Translations under genes and position numbers: made by a program | Assembly: GCF_030581005.1 (NCBI RefSeq) | Contig: NZ_JAUQSX010000013.1 | Span: forward strand, 62,001 to 126,000 | Reading direction: 5' to 3' | Length of the DNA stretch: 64,000 nucleotides | Source: Hymenobacter mellowenesis | Lineage (GTDB): Bacteria > Bacteroidota > Bacteroidia > Cytophagales > Hymenobacteraceae | The notes under the pieces: model-generated | What the model was told of the DNA's origin: nothing | The model's database searches: none | Seen by the model: the letters and a program-made list of their open reading frames with translations, nothing else | In this document: in pieces, positions 8,450-15,888 of the stretch | How the letters are laid out: each line of letters starts with the position of its first letter | How positions within the stretch are numbered: the stretch's first letter is position 1

Positions 8450-8484
8450 TTATCCACATTTACCCGGTTTTTTACTGTGGATAA
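8450..8484. other. Pair of perfect DnaA boxes
   Basis: TTATCCACA at 8450-8458 (plus) and its reverse complement TGTGGATAA at 8476-8484 form an inverted pair of perfect 9-base DnaA boxes, 17 bases apart. A GGGTTATCCCC-like site follows at about 8510. Together with the cluster 1.4 kb to the left this would make a two-part origin around two small genes. Confidence 0.7.
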
Positions 8485-8575
8485 GTGGACAAGTCACTAA
8501 AAACAGCAGGGTTATCCCCCAAAATTGTCCTTTTACTAGCAAGCGACCCTTTTGCTAATTTGCCGAGCATGAAAA

Positions 8576-8604
8576 AGGCTGCCCCGTTGAAGGGCAGCCT
8601 TTTT
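8576..8604. terminator. Bidirectional terminator
   Basis: AGGCTGCCC (8576-8584) pairs with GGGCAGCCT (8592-8600) over a 7-base loop, with A-run before and T-run after. It lies between two convergent genes and can serve both. Confidence 0.85.
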
Positions 8605-8627
8605 GGCGTTTTAGCGGTTAGTTTCTG

Positions 8628-10031
8628 TTAGCCCAGCACGGCGCGGAACAGCAGGAACAGCAGGCCCGACAGTACCATCGTGACGGGCAGCGTGAGCACC
8701 CAAGCCAGGGCAATGTTGCGCACCATGCCGGGGTTGATGTTCTTCACGCCGCGGCTGGCCACCATGCTGCCCGCGATGCTCGACGTAAGCACGTGCGTGG
8801 TGGACGAGGGCAGGCCGAACTGCGTGCTCACGCCAATCATGGCGGCGGCCACCAGCTCGGAGCTGGCGCCCTGGGCGTAGCTCAGGTGCTCCTTGCCGAT
8901 GCGCTCACCGATAGTTTTCACGATGCGTTGCCAGCCAATCATGGTGCCCACGGCCAGCGAGGTGCTCACCATGAGCAGCACCCACCAGGGCGCGTAGTCA
9001 GTGAAGGTTTTCATTTCCTTCGTGGCGTCGTCGTAGGTCTTGCGGTCGGCAGTGCTCAGGCTCACCTTCTCGGAGCCGAGGAGCTTCTTGGCGCGGTTGG
9101 TGAGCAGCAGCACGTCGCGGCGGATTTCGAAGCGCGTTTGCTGGGGCAGTTGCTTAATGTCGGTTTTGCCGGCGAAAATCCGGTCGAGGTCGCCGGTTTC
9201 GGCCTGGATTTCGGCCAGGTTTTTCTGGTCGTCGGGGCTGAGCTCGGCGGGGTTGACGCGGCTCATCACGTACTCTACTTTGGTGAGGGACTCGCGCAGG
9301 TCGAGCGGGTTTTTGGTTTCGTCGAGGGCGAAGCGGAAGGGCACGATGCCGATGAGAATCAGCATCACTAGGCCCACGCCTTTTTGGCCGTCGTTCGAGC
9401 CGTGGAAGAAGCTCACCAGCGTGCAGGTGGTGATGAGCAGCAGGCGAATCCAGAGGGGTGGGGGCTTGCGCTTGTGCGGCTCCTTGAAGATGGCCTTGCT
9501 GGGCGAAAAGCGCTTGAACAGGAACATCATACCAATGGTGAGCGCGAAGCCCAGCAGCGGCCCCACCAGCAGCGCAATGCCCGTTTCGCCGGCTTTAGAC
9601 CAGTTTACGGCCGCGCCGCGCGAGCCTGGCAGCAGCGAAAATGCGATACCCACGCCCAGAATCGAGCCAATGAGGGCGTGCGAACTGGAAGCCGGGATGC
9701 CATAGTACCAGGTGCCCACGTTCCAGATGATGGCCGCCAGGATGAGGGCGCCCACCATGGCGATGCCGTGGTACACGTTCTGGTCGACCAGCGTTTCGAC
9801 GGGCAGTAGGTAAATAATGCCCATGGCCACGCCGATGCCGCCGGCAAACACGCCAATGAAGTTCCAGAACGCCGACCAGACGACGGCCACCCACGGCCGC
9901 AGCGCGTTGGTGTAGATAACGGTGGCCACGGCGTTGGCCGTGTCGTGGAAGCCATTCACGAACTCGAACGCGCAGGCGGCCAGCAGGCATACGCCGAGAA
10001 GCAGAAGCACGTGAGGTTCTAAACCAAACAT
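8628..10031 (-). CDS. PiT family inorganic phosphate transporter
   Basis: 467 residues, many hydrophobic segments. Both PiT signatures are present: 'NGFHDTANAVATVIY' near the N-terminus (about 27-41) and 'FFHGSNDGQKGVGL' in the middle. The protein imports phosphate with H+ or Na+ across the inner membrane. The loop between the two halves is a polar insert of roughly 100 residues ('LRESLTKVEYVMSRVNPAEL' to 'YDDATKEMKTFTDYAPW') predicted to be soluble and helical. The start is ATG 10031; the frame continues to a TTG at 10073, but the promoter element at 10071-10078 overlaps it, so 10031 is the only start inside the transcript. Confidence 0.93.
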   Translation of the reverse strand: MFGLEPHVLLLLGVCLLAACAFEFVNGFHDTANAVATVIYTNALRPWVAVVWSAFWNFIGVFAGGIGVAMGIIYLLPVETLVDQNVYHGIAMVGALILAAIIWNVGTWYYGIPASSSHALIGSILGVGIAFSLLPGSRGAAVNWSKAGETGIALLVGPLLGFALTIGMMFLFKRFSPSKAIFKEPHKRKPPPLWIRLLLITTCTLVSFFHGSNDGQKGVGLVMLILIGIVPFRFALDETKNPLDLRESLTKVEYVMSRVNPAELSPDDQKNLAEIQAETGDLDRIFAGKTDIKQLPQQTRFEIRRDVLLLTNRAKKLLGSEKVSLSTADRKTYDDATKEMKTFTDYAPWWVLLMVSTSLAVGTMIGWQRIVKTIGERIGKEHLSYAQGASSELVAAAMIGVSTQFGLPSSTTHVLTSSIAGSMVASRGVKNINPGMVRNIALAWVLTLPVTMVLSGLLFLLFRAVLG

Positions 10032-10070
10032 AAAAGGCGGTTTTGTGGGAAATTGATTGTAATCATGGGT

Positions 10071-10078
10071 CAAAGGTA
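10071..10078 (-). promoter_or_regulatory. Bacteroidota -7 promoter element for the phosphate transporter
   Basis: The minus strand reads TACCTTTG here, an exact TAnnTTTG match. Transcription would start near 10066, giving a leader of about 35 bases before ATG 10031. This decides the start of the transporter gene. Confidence 0.65.
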
Positions 10079-10140
10079 GGGAGGTAGCTCAGAGCCGGTA
10101 TGTTACCGAATTGTGACGCGGAGCGAAGGAACATCGAGAA

Positions 10141-10258
10141 AGAACGTCATGCTTATCTGGCGTCCGCGTGGCTAAAGCATCTCTACCGCGCAACGCAATT
10201 CAATCGATAGGATTAGTGGTGGCGGGCAAGATGCTGCGCTGCGCTCGGCATGACGTTC
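10141..10258. repeat. Inverted repeat, family B, copy 2 (mismatched arms)
   Basis: The left end AGAACGTCATG (10141-10151) and right end CATGACGTTCT (10249-10259) are conserved. The inner arms do not match each other: the left carries a 'CATCTCTACCGCGCAA' segment like copy 3, and the right carries the GCGGGCAAGATGCTGCGCTG segment of copy 1. It looks like a recombinant between two variants. It fills most of the 303-base gap between the transporter and glyS. Confidence 0.75.
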
Positions 10259-10298
10259 TGGAAATCACAGCTCAGATTTCGCGCCTTCTACGCACAAG

Positions 10299-10329
10299 TT
10301 TCAGCTTCAGCCGCATCGGCCTACTTTTG
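10299..10329 (+). promoter_or_regulatory. Promoter of glyS
   Basis: TTTC (10299-10302), 19 bases, then TACTTTTG (10322-10329). This fits the Bacteroidota pattern TTTG-N19-TAnnTTTG with one mismatch in the -33 element. Only 5 bases separate the -7 element from the ATG at 10335, so the transcript would begin at or very near the start codon. Confidence 0.65.
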
Positions 10330-10334
10330 CGGGC

Positions 10335-11837
10335 ATGAACCCAGCATCTGAACCTGCCCAACTAAAAGACATTGTGGCCCACGCCAAGGAATACGGCTTC
10401 GTGTTCCAGTCATCGGAAATCTACGACGGCCTAGCTGCCGTGTACGACTACGGCCCCAACGGCGTAGAACTGAAAAACAACCTCAAGCGCCTCTGGTGGG
10501 ATGCCATGACCCAGCTCAACGGCAACGTGGTGGGCATCGACGCCGCCATTTTTATGGACCCGCGCACCTGGGAGGCCAGCGGCCACATCGCCGGTTTCAA
10601 CGACCCGCTGATTGACAACCTCGACAGCAAGAAGCGCTACCGCGCCGACGTGCTGCTCGAAGAAAAAGCCGCCGAGTACGAAAACGCCGGCGACCCCGCC
10701 CGCGGTGCGGCCCTGACGGCCGAAATGGGCCGCCTGCTCACGGCCAACGACCTGGCCGGCGTGCGCCAGCTCATCCTCGACGAGAAAATTCTCTGCCCCA
10801 TCTCGAAAACCGGCAACTGGACCGAGGTGCGCCAGTTCAACCTGATGTTCTCGACGCAAGGTTCGGCCGTGGATTCGGAAGCGCCGCCCGTGTACCTGCG
10901 CCCCGAAACGGCCCAGGGCATTTTCGTGAACTTCCTGAACGTGCAGAAATCGGCCCGCATGAAGATTCCCTTTGGCATTGCCCAAATCGGCAAGGCCTTC
11001 CGGAACGAGATTGTGGCCCGCCAGTTCATCTTCCGGATGCGCGAGTTTGAGCAGATGGAGATGCAATTCTTCGTGCGCCCCGGCACCGAAGGCGAGTGGT
11101 ACGACACTTGGAAGACTTCGCGCCGCAAGTTCCACGAGGCGCTGGGGCTGCCGGCCGCCAAGCTGCGCTACCACGACCACGACAAGCTGGCCCACTACGC
11201 CAAAGCGGCCGTGGATATCGAGTATGAATTCCCCTTCGGCTTTAAGGAAATGGAGGGCATCCACTCGCGCGGCGACTTCGACCTGACCCAGCACCAGAAC
11301 TTGAGCCGCAAAAAGCAGCAGTATTTCGACGCTGATATCGACCCCGCCACCGGCAAAGCCTACGGCAACTACGTACCCTTTGTGGTGGAAACCTCTGTGG
11401 GCGCCGACCGCCTGTTCCTGGCCACGCTCTGCAACGCCTACCAGGAAGAGCAAATCACGGAAGGGGAGGGCGACACCCAGACCACCAAAACCCGCACCGT
11501 GCTGAAGCTGCACCCCGCCGTGGCCCCCGTAAAAGCAGCCATCTTCCCGCTGGTGCGCAAAGACGGCATGCCCGAGAAAGCCCAGGAAATATTCGATTCG
11601 CTGAAGTTCGACTTCCGCCTCGTGCTGGAAGAGCGCGACGCCATCGGCAAGCGCTACACCCGCCAGGACCTCATCGGCACGCCCTTCTGCATCGTGGTGG
11701 ATGGCCAGACGCTGGAAGACGAAACTGTGACCGTGCGCCACCGCGACTCGCGCGAGCAAACCCGGATGCCGATTTCGGAGCTGCGCGCCTACATCGGCGA
11801 GGCGGTGAGCTTCCGCCGCATTTTTGAGCAGCTGTAA
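10335..11837 (+). CDS. glyS: Glycine--tRNA ligase (homodimeric type)
   Basis: 500 residues, the single-chain alpha2 type of class II glycyl-tRNA synthetase. It opens with the typical 'LKDIVAHAKEYGFVFQSSEIYDG...YDYGPNGVELKNNLK'. Motif 2 is FRNEIVARQFIFRMREFEQ at about residue 222, and motif 3 'VETSVGADRLFLATL' ends near 366. A C-terminal anticodon-binding domain (about 395-500) has 'VAPVKAAIFPLVRKDG' and 'GTPFCIVVDGQTL'. It attaches glycine to tRNA-Gly in the cytoplasm. It is transcribed alone, between its own promoter and a strong terminator. Confidence 0.96.
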   Translation: MNPASEPAQLKDIVAHAKEYGFVFQSSEIYDGLAAVYDYGPNGVELKNNLKRLWWDAMTQLNGNVVGIDAAIFMDPRTWEASGHIAGFNDPLIDNLDSKKRYRADVLLEEKAAEYENAGDPARGAALTAEMGRLLTANDLAGVRQLILDEKILCPISKTGNWTEVRQFNLMFSTQGSAVDSEAPPVYLRPETAQGIFVNFLNVQKSARMKIPFGIAQIGKAFRNEIVARQFIFRMREFEQMEMQFFVRPGTEGEWYDTWKTSRRKFHEALGLPAAKLRYHDHDKLAHYAKAAVDIEYEFPFGFKEMEGIHSRGDFDLTQHQNLSRKKQQYFDADIDPATGKAYGNYVPFVVETSVGADRLFLATLCNAYQEEQITEGEGDTQTTKTRTVLKLHPAVAPVKAAIFPLVRKDGMPEKAQEIFDSLKFDFRLVLEERDAIGKRYTRQDLIGTPFCIVVDGQTLEDETVTVRHRDSREQTRMPISELRAYIGEAVSFRRIFEQL

Positions 11838-11859
11838 GGCGCACAGTAACTGACGTCAA

Positions 11860-11903
11860 CGAAAAGCCCCGGTCCCGAAGAAATTCGGGGCCGGGGCTTT
11901 TCG
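11860..11903 (+). terminator. Terminator of glyS
   Basis: CGAAAAGCCCCGGTCCCGAA (11860-11879) pairs with TTCGGGGCCGGGGCTTTTCG (11884-11903) over a 4-base loop: a very stable hairpin 22 bases after the glyS stop. A second small hairpin (11972-11980 with 11987-11995) follows in the gap before the next gene. Confidence 0.85.
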
Positions 11904-12052
11904 TTGGAAGCTATGGCTCAGTATTTGATGAATGTTTGGTGAAGAATAAATCGGCAATAATGGCTCTTAATAGGCAATCCGGGGCTGGATTGCCTGCGAA
12001 AGTCACTAGATACCTCCTTCAATAATCCACACTCCATTTATTTTTTTACTGC

Positions 12053-15000
12053 ATGTCCAAATCTACTTTGGTTGGGCTCCGCATCAGCGGAGCTTTGTTT
12101 TTAATGGGACTCAGCGGCCTGGCTCAGGCGGCATCGAGGCCAGCCACCGAACCGGTAGCGGCCCACCCAAAAACGGTATCGGCCACGCAGGAGCCCGGCG
12201 GCCAGTTTGTGCAAAACCGCAAGCAGTGGCCCGACCAGGTGCTTTATGCCGTGGACGTGCCCATGGGCAAGCTGTTTTTGGGCAAGAACAAGCTAACCCA
12301 CGCCCTCTACGACGTGCACCAGGCCGATGAGTTCCAGCACCACGGCGCATCCGCCAATGCCCGCGTGAAAGCCCACGCCTACTCCGTGACCTTCGACCGG
12401 GCCAACCCGAACCCGACCATCGAAACCACCGGCAAGGTGCCCACGGAGCGCAACTACTTCCTCGGCAACGACCCCAAGCTGTGGGCCACGCACGTGCCCG
12501 CCTTTGCGGAGGTGCGCTACGGCCAGCTGTATCCCGGCACCGACCTGCGGGTGTACAGCCAGAAAAACTCGCTGGAATACGATTTTGAGCTGGCGCCCCA
12601 GGCCGACCCCGCCCGCATCCGGCTGCGCTACGATGGCGCCGACCGCCTGGGCCTGGCCGAAGATGGCGCCTTGCGCATCACCACGTCGGTGGGCGAGGTG
12701 ATGGAGCAGCGCCCCTACGCCTACCAAGTGGTGAACGGCCAGCGCAAGGCCGTGCCCTGCCATTTCCAGCTGAAAGGCCAGGTGGTATCCTTTGCGTTGC
12801 CCGCGGGCTACGACCACGCCCAGCCCTTGGTCATCGACCCGGTGCTGGTGTATTCTACCTACTCGGGCTCGACGGCCAACAACTACGGCTACACGGCCAC
12901 CTACGACTCGGTGGGCAACCTGTACGCGGGCGGCGTGGTGTTCAGCCAGGGCTTCCCAGTGACCACCGGGGCTTATGACGTGAGCTTCGCAAGTTTGCGC
13001 GACATGGGGATTCTCAAGTTCAACCCGGCCGCCACTACGCCCGCCGCCTCGCTGCTGTACGCTACCTACATTGGCGGCTCGGGCACCGACCACCCCCACA
13101 GCATGATTGTGGACCACGCCGGCAACCTAGTCATTCTGGGGTCTACAGATGCCAGTTCGTTTCCTACCACCAGCGGCGCCTACGACGTATCTCACAACGG
13201 TGGAACCGATATTGTGCTCTGTAAGCTCAACAACAGCGGCAATACACTGCTGGCCTCTACCTTCATTGGTGGCAGCTCCGGCGATGGCCAAACCATTGGC
13301 ACGCTGCAAAAAAACTACGGCGACAACTACCGCGGCGACGTGCAGGTAGACACCCAAAACAACGTGTATTTCACGTCCGTGACCCAATCCAGCACCTTTC
13401 CGGTGGTGGGGGGCTTCCAAGCCACGTTTGGGGGCGCCAGCGATGCCGTGGTGGGCAAGCTGAACTCCACGCTCAGTACCTTGCAGTGGAGCTCGTTTCT
13501 GGGCGGCACGGGCGATGAGTCGGGCTTTTCGCTGCAGGTCGACAGCGTGCGCAACGTGTTTGTGAGCGGCGGCAGCACCAGCGCCACCCTGCCCGGCACG
13601 GCCGGCAGCGCCGGGCCCAGCACCCACGGCGGCACCGAAGGCTTTGTGGCCTACATTGCGGCCAGCGGCAACACCCTGCGGCGCACGGCCTACCTGGGCA
13701 CGTCGGGCTACGACCAGGCGTATTTCGTGCAAATTGACCGCGCCGGCGCCGTTTACATCCTGGGCCAAACCGATGGCACCTACCCAGTGACGGCTGGCAA
13801 GTATTCGGTCACGAATTCGCGCCTATTTATTCACAAGCTGAACCACGACCTGACCACCTCGCTGTTTTCGACGCAGGTGGGGGCGCCGGCTACCACCGGC
13901 GTTAACTTTTCGCCCACGGCTTTTCTAGTCGATAACTGCGGCCAGCTTCTGCTGTCGGCCTGGGGCGGCTCGTTTAACCTGGGGGCCATTACGGGGGCGC
14001 CGGTCACCCCGGGAGCCATTCTATCCACGCCCACGGGCGGGTCGTTCTACCTCATGCAGCTGGCCGCCGATGCCACCAGCCTGGTGTACGGTTCTTACTT
14101 TGGCACCAACTCGCCCCACGTCGATGGCGGCACTTCGCGCTTCGACAAGCGCGGCATCATCTACCAGTCGATGTGCGTGAGCGGCGGCATCGTGACCACG
14201 CCCAATGCGTATTCGGCCACCAACCGCAGCACCTACAACAACGCGGCTTTCAAGATGGACATCCTGCAGCTGCAGGCCTCCTTTGTGCAGTCGAACACCC
14301 CCACCGGCCCAAACATTCGCCGGGGCTGCGCGCCTTTGCTGGTGTATTTCCGCCCGGCCTCCCAGGCCGGTACCAACCTCAACTGGCAGTTCGGCGACGG
14401 CGGCACTTCGACTCAAACCACCGGGGTGAACCACCTCTACACCACCCCGGGCCGCTACGTGGTGCGCCTCACGGTGCTGGACCCCACGGCCTGCCTGCAA
14501 AACCGCACCGCCACCGACACCGTCGAGGTATACGCCGTGCCCACCTTCCAGCCCAGTGCCGACCGCACCATTTGCCGGGGCACTTCGACCACGCTCACGG
14601 CCGGCCCGGCCACCGCGGGCGTTGCCTACGTGTGGACCCCTGCCACTGGCCTGAGCAGCCAAAACGGCCCCACCGTGACGGCTACGCCCCTCGTGACCAC
14701 CACCTACTACCTCACGGCTACTTCGCTGGGGGGCTGCCTGGTGCGCGACACGGTGGTGGTGCACGTGCGCCCGGCCTTGCAGGTGGCATTCACTCCCTTG
14801 GCCACGGCCACGGGCAACACGGTGCTGCGGGCCGGCTGCGCCCCGCTGAACGTGTTTTTCCGCCGCGACACTCCGCAGGCCGGCACCAGCCTGCAGTGGA
14901 GCTTCGGCGACGGCACCACCTCGGCCCAGGCCGGCGTGGTAAGCCATGTGTTTAATACCCCGGGCCGGTACGCGGTGCAGCTCACCGTGAACGACACCTC

Positions 15001-15772
15001 GGCTTGCCCCATTTCCCGGACCGTGACCGATACCGTGACCGTGTACGCCGTGCCCACGGCCTTGGCCGGCCCCAACCAAACCATCTGTCTCGGCGCTTCC
15101 GCCACGCTCACGGCCGGCAATGCCGGCGCGGCGGGCACCACTTTCCGCTGGAGCCCGACAACGGGCCTGAGCGCCACCACCGGCGCCCGCGTCACGGCCA
15201 CGCCCGCTGCCACCACCACCTACACCCTGACCGCGACGGCTCCCGGCGGCTGCACCAGCCAGGCCACGGTGGTGGTGCAGGTGAACCCGCAACCGGTGGC
15301 CGTGCCCGGCACCACGGCCCGGGAGGTCTTCACCAACACTCCCGTGGCCTTCACCAACGCCAGCACCAGCGCCACCGACTACCTCTGGGACTTCGGCGAC
15401 GGGCAAACCAGCACCCTGGCCACCCCCACGCACACCTACACCCAGCCCGGCGACTACCGAGTGCGGCTGCTGGCCCGGGTGGGCACCGCGTCCTGCACCG
15501 ATGAGAAAACCCTGCTCATCATTGTTCGCCGCTACGACCTGCCCAACGTCATCACCCCCAACGGCGACGACCGCAACGACACCTTCAAGCCCTTCGTGAG
15601 CTTTCTGCCCGTCGATATCAAAATCTTCAACCGCTGGGGCCGGCTGGTGTATGAGAAAAAAGGCTATACCGACAGCTGGGGCGACGCCAGCACCCCCAGC
15701 GGCGTGTACTACTACCAACTGACCGGGGTCGAAGGCGCTAGCTGGAAAGGCTGGGTGGAAGTCGTGCATTAA
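12053..15772 (+). CDS. Large T9SS-exported surface protein with SBBP beta-propeller repeats, PKD domains and C-terminal sorting domain
   Basis: 1239 residues. A signal peptide (about 1-26) is followed by an N-terminal domain (about 45-265; 'QNRKQWPDQVLYAVDVPMGK') seen in many Bacteroidota surface proteins. A long SBBP beta-propeller region (about 275-730) has 'VYSTYSGS', 'YATYIGGSGTDHPHS' and repeated 'FPTTSGAYDV'. PKD domains lie near 758-835 and 922-1000 ('NWQFGDGGTS', 'QWSFGDGTTS') and 1090-1160 ('YLWDFGDGQTS'), separated by Ig-like modules. The end is a gliding-motility-associated C-terminal (CHU_C/type B T9SS) domain, 'NVITPNGDDRNDTFKP...IFNRWGRLVYEK...GVYYYQL'. Likely an adhesin or surface-associated protein; ligand unknown. 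Confidence 0.93.
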   Translation: MSKSTLVGLRISGALFLMGLSGLAQAASRPATEPVAAHPKTVSATQEPGGQFVQNRKQWPDQVLYAVDVPMGKLFLGKNKLTHALYDVHQADEFQHHGASANARVKAHAYSVTFDRANPNPTIETTGKVPTERNYFLGNDPKLWATHVPAFAEVRYGQLYPGTDLRVYSQKNSLEYDFELAPQADPARIRLRYDGADRLGLAEDGALRITTSVGEVMEQRPYAYQVVNGQRKAVPCHFQLKGQVVSFALPAGYDHAQPLVIDPVLVYSTYSGSTANNYGYTATYDSVGNLYAGGVVFSQGFPVTTGAYDVSFASLRDMGILKFNPAATTPAASLLYATYIGGSGTDHPHSMIVDHAGNLVILGSTDASSFPTTSGAYDVSHNGGTDIVLCKLNNSGNTLLASTFIGGSSGDGQTIGTLQKNYGDNYRGDVQVDTQNNVYFTSVTQSSTFPVVGGFQATFGGASDAVVGKLNSTLSTLQWSSFLGGTGDESGFSLQVDSVRNVFVSGGSTSATLPGTAGSAGPSTHGGTEGFVAYIAASGNTLRRTAYLGTSGYDQAYFVQIDRAGAVYILGQTDGTYPVTAGKYSVTNSRLFIHKLNHDLTTSLFSTQVGAPATTGVNFSPTAFLVDNCGQLLLSAWGGSFNLGAITGAPVTPGAILSTPTGGSFYLMQLAADATSLVYGSYFGTNSPHVDGGTSRFDKRGIIYQSMCVSGGIVTTPNAYSATNRSTYNNAAFKMDILQLQASFVQSNTPTGPNIRRGCAPLLVYFRPASQAGTNLNWQFGDGGTSTQTTGVNHLYTTPGRYVVRLTVLDPTACLQNRTATDTVEVYAVPTFQPSADRTICRGTSTTLTAGPATAGVAYVWTPATGLSSQNGPTVTATPLVTTTYYLTATSLGGCLVRDTVVVHVRPALQVAFTPLATATGNTVLRAGCAPLNVFFRRDTPQAGTSLQWSFGDGTTSAQAGVVSHVFNTPGRYAVQLTVNDTSACPISRTVTDTVTVYAVPTALAGPNQTICLGASATLTAGNAGAAGTTFRWSPTTGLSATTGARVTATPAATTTYTLTATAPGGCTSQATVVVQVNPQPVAVPGTTAREVFTNTPVAFTNASTSATDYLWDFGDGQTSTLATPTHTYTQPGDYRVRLLARVGTASCTDEKTLLIIVRRYDLPNVITPNGDDRNDTFKPFVSFLPVDIKIFNRWGRLVYEKKGYTDSWGDASTPSGVYYYQLTGVEGASWKGWVEVVH

Positions 15773-15799
15773 ACCGCAACGCCCCCAATCCGTTTGATG

Positions 15800-15834
15800 A
15801 AATACCCCCGGCACCCTGCCGAGGGTATTTTTTT
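15800..15834 (+). terminator. Terminator after the large surface protein
   Basis: AAATACCC...GGGTATTT hairpin (15800-15830) with inner CCGGC/GCCG pairing, followed by a run of seven T. It is 27 bases after the stop. Confidence 0.85.
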
Positions 15835-15862
15835 GCGAGCCACCGCCCGCCCGCCTGTTGCG

Positions 15863-15870
15863 TAACTTTG
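15863..15870 (+). promoter_or_regulatory. Bacteroidota -7 promoter element (TAacTTTG)
   Basis: TAACTTTG is an exact TAnnTTTG match, 18 bases before the ATG at 15889. No convincing -33 element at the usual distance. Confidence 0.55.
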
Positions 15871-15888
15871 CCTCTTAAGCAGGATTTT

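Noticed and set aside
14021..15814. Long open frame of about 600 codons antisense to the large surface protein
   Set aside because: High-GC shadow of a strongly supported gene; Gly/Val/His/Arg-rich and without start signals.
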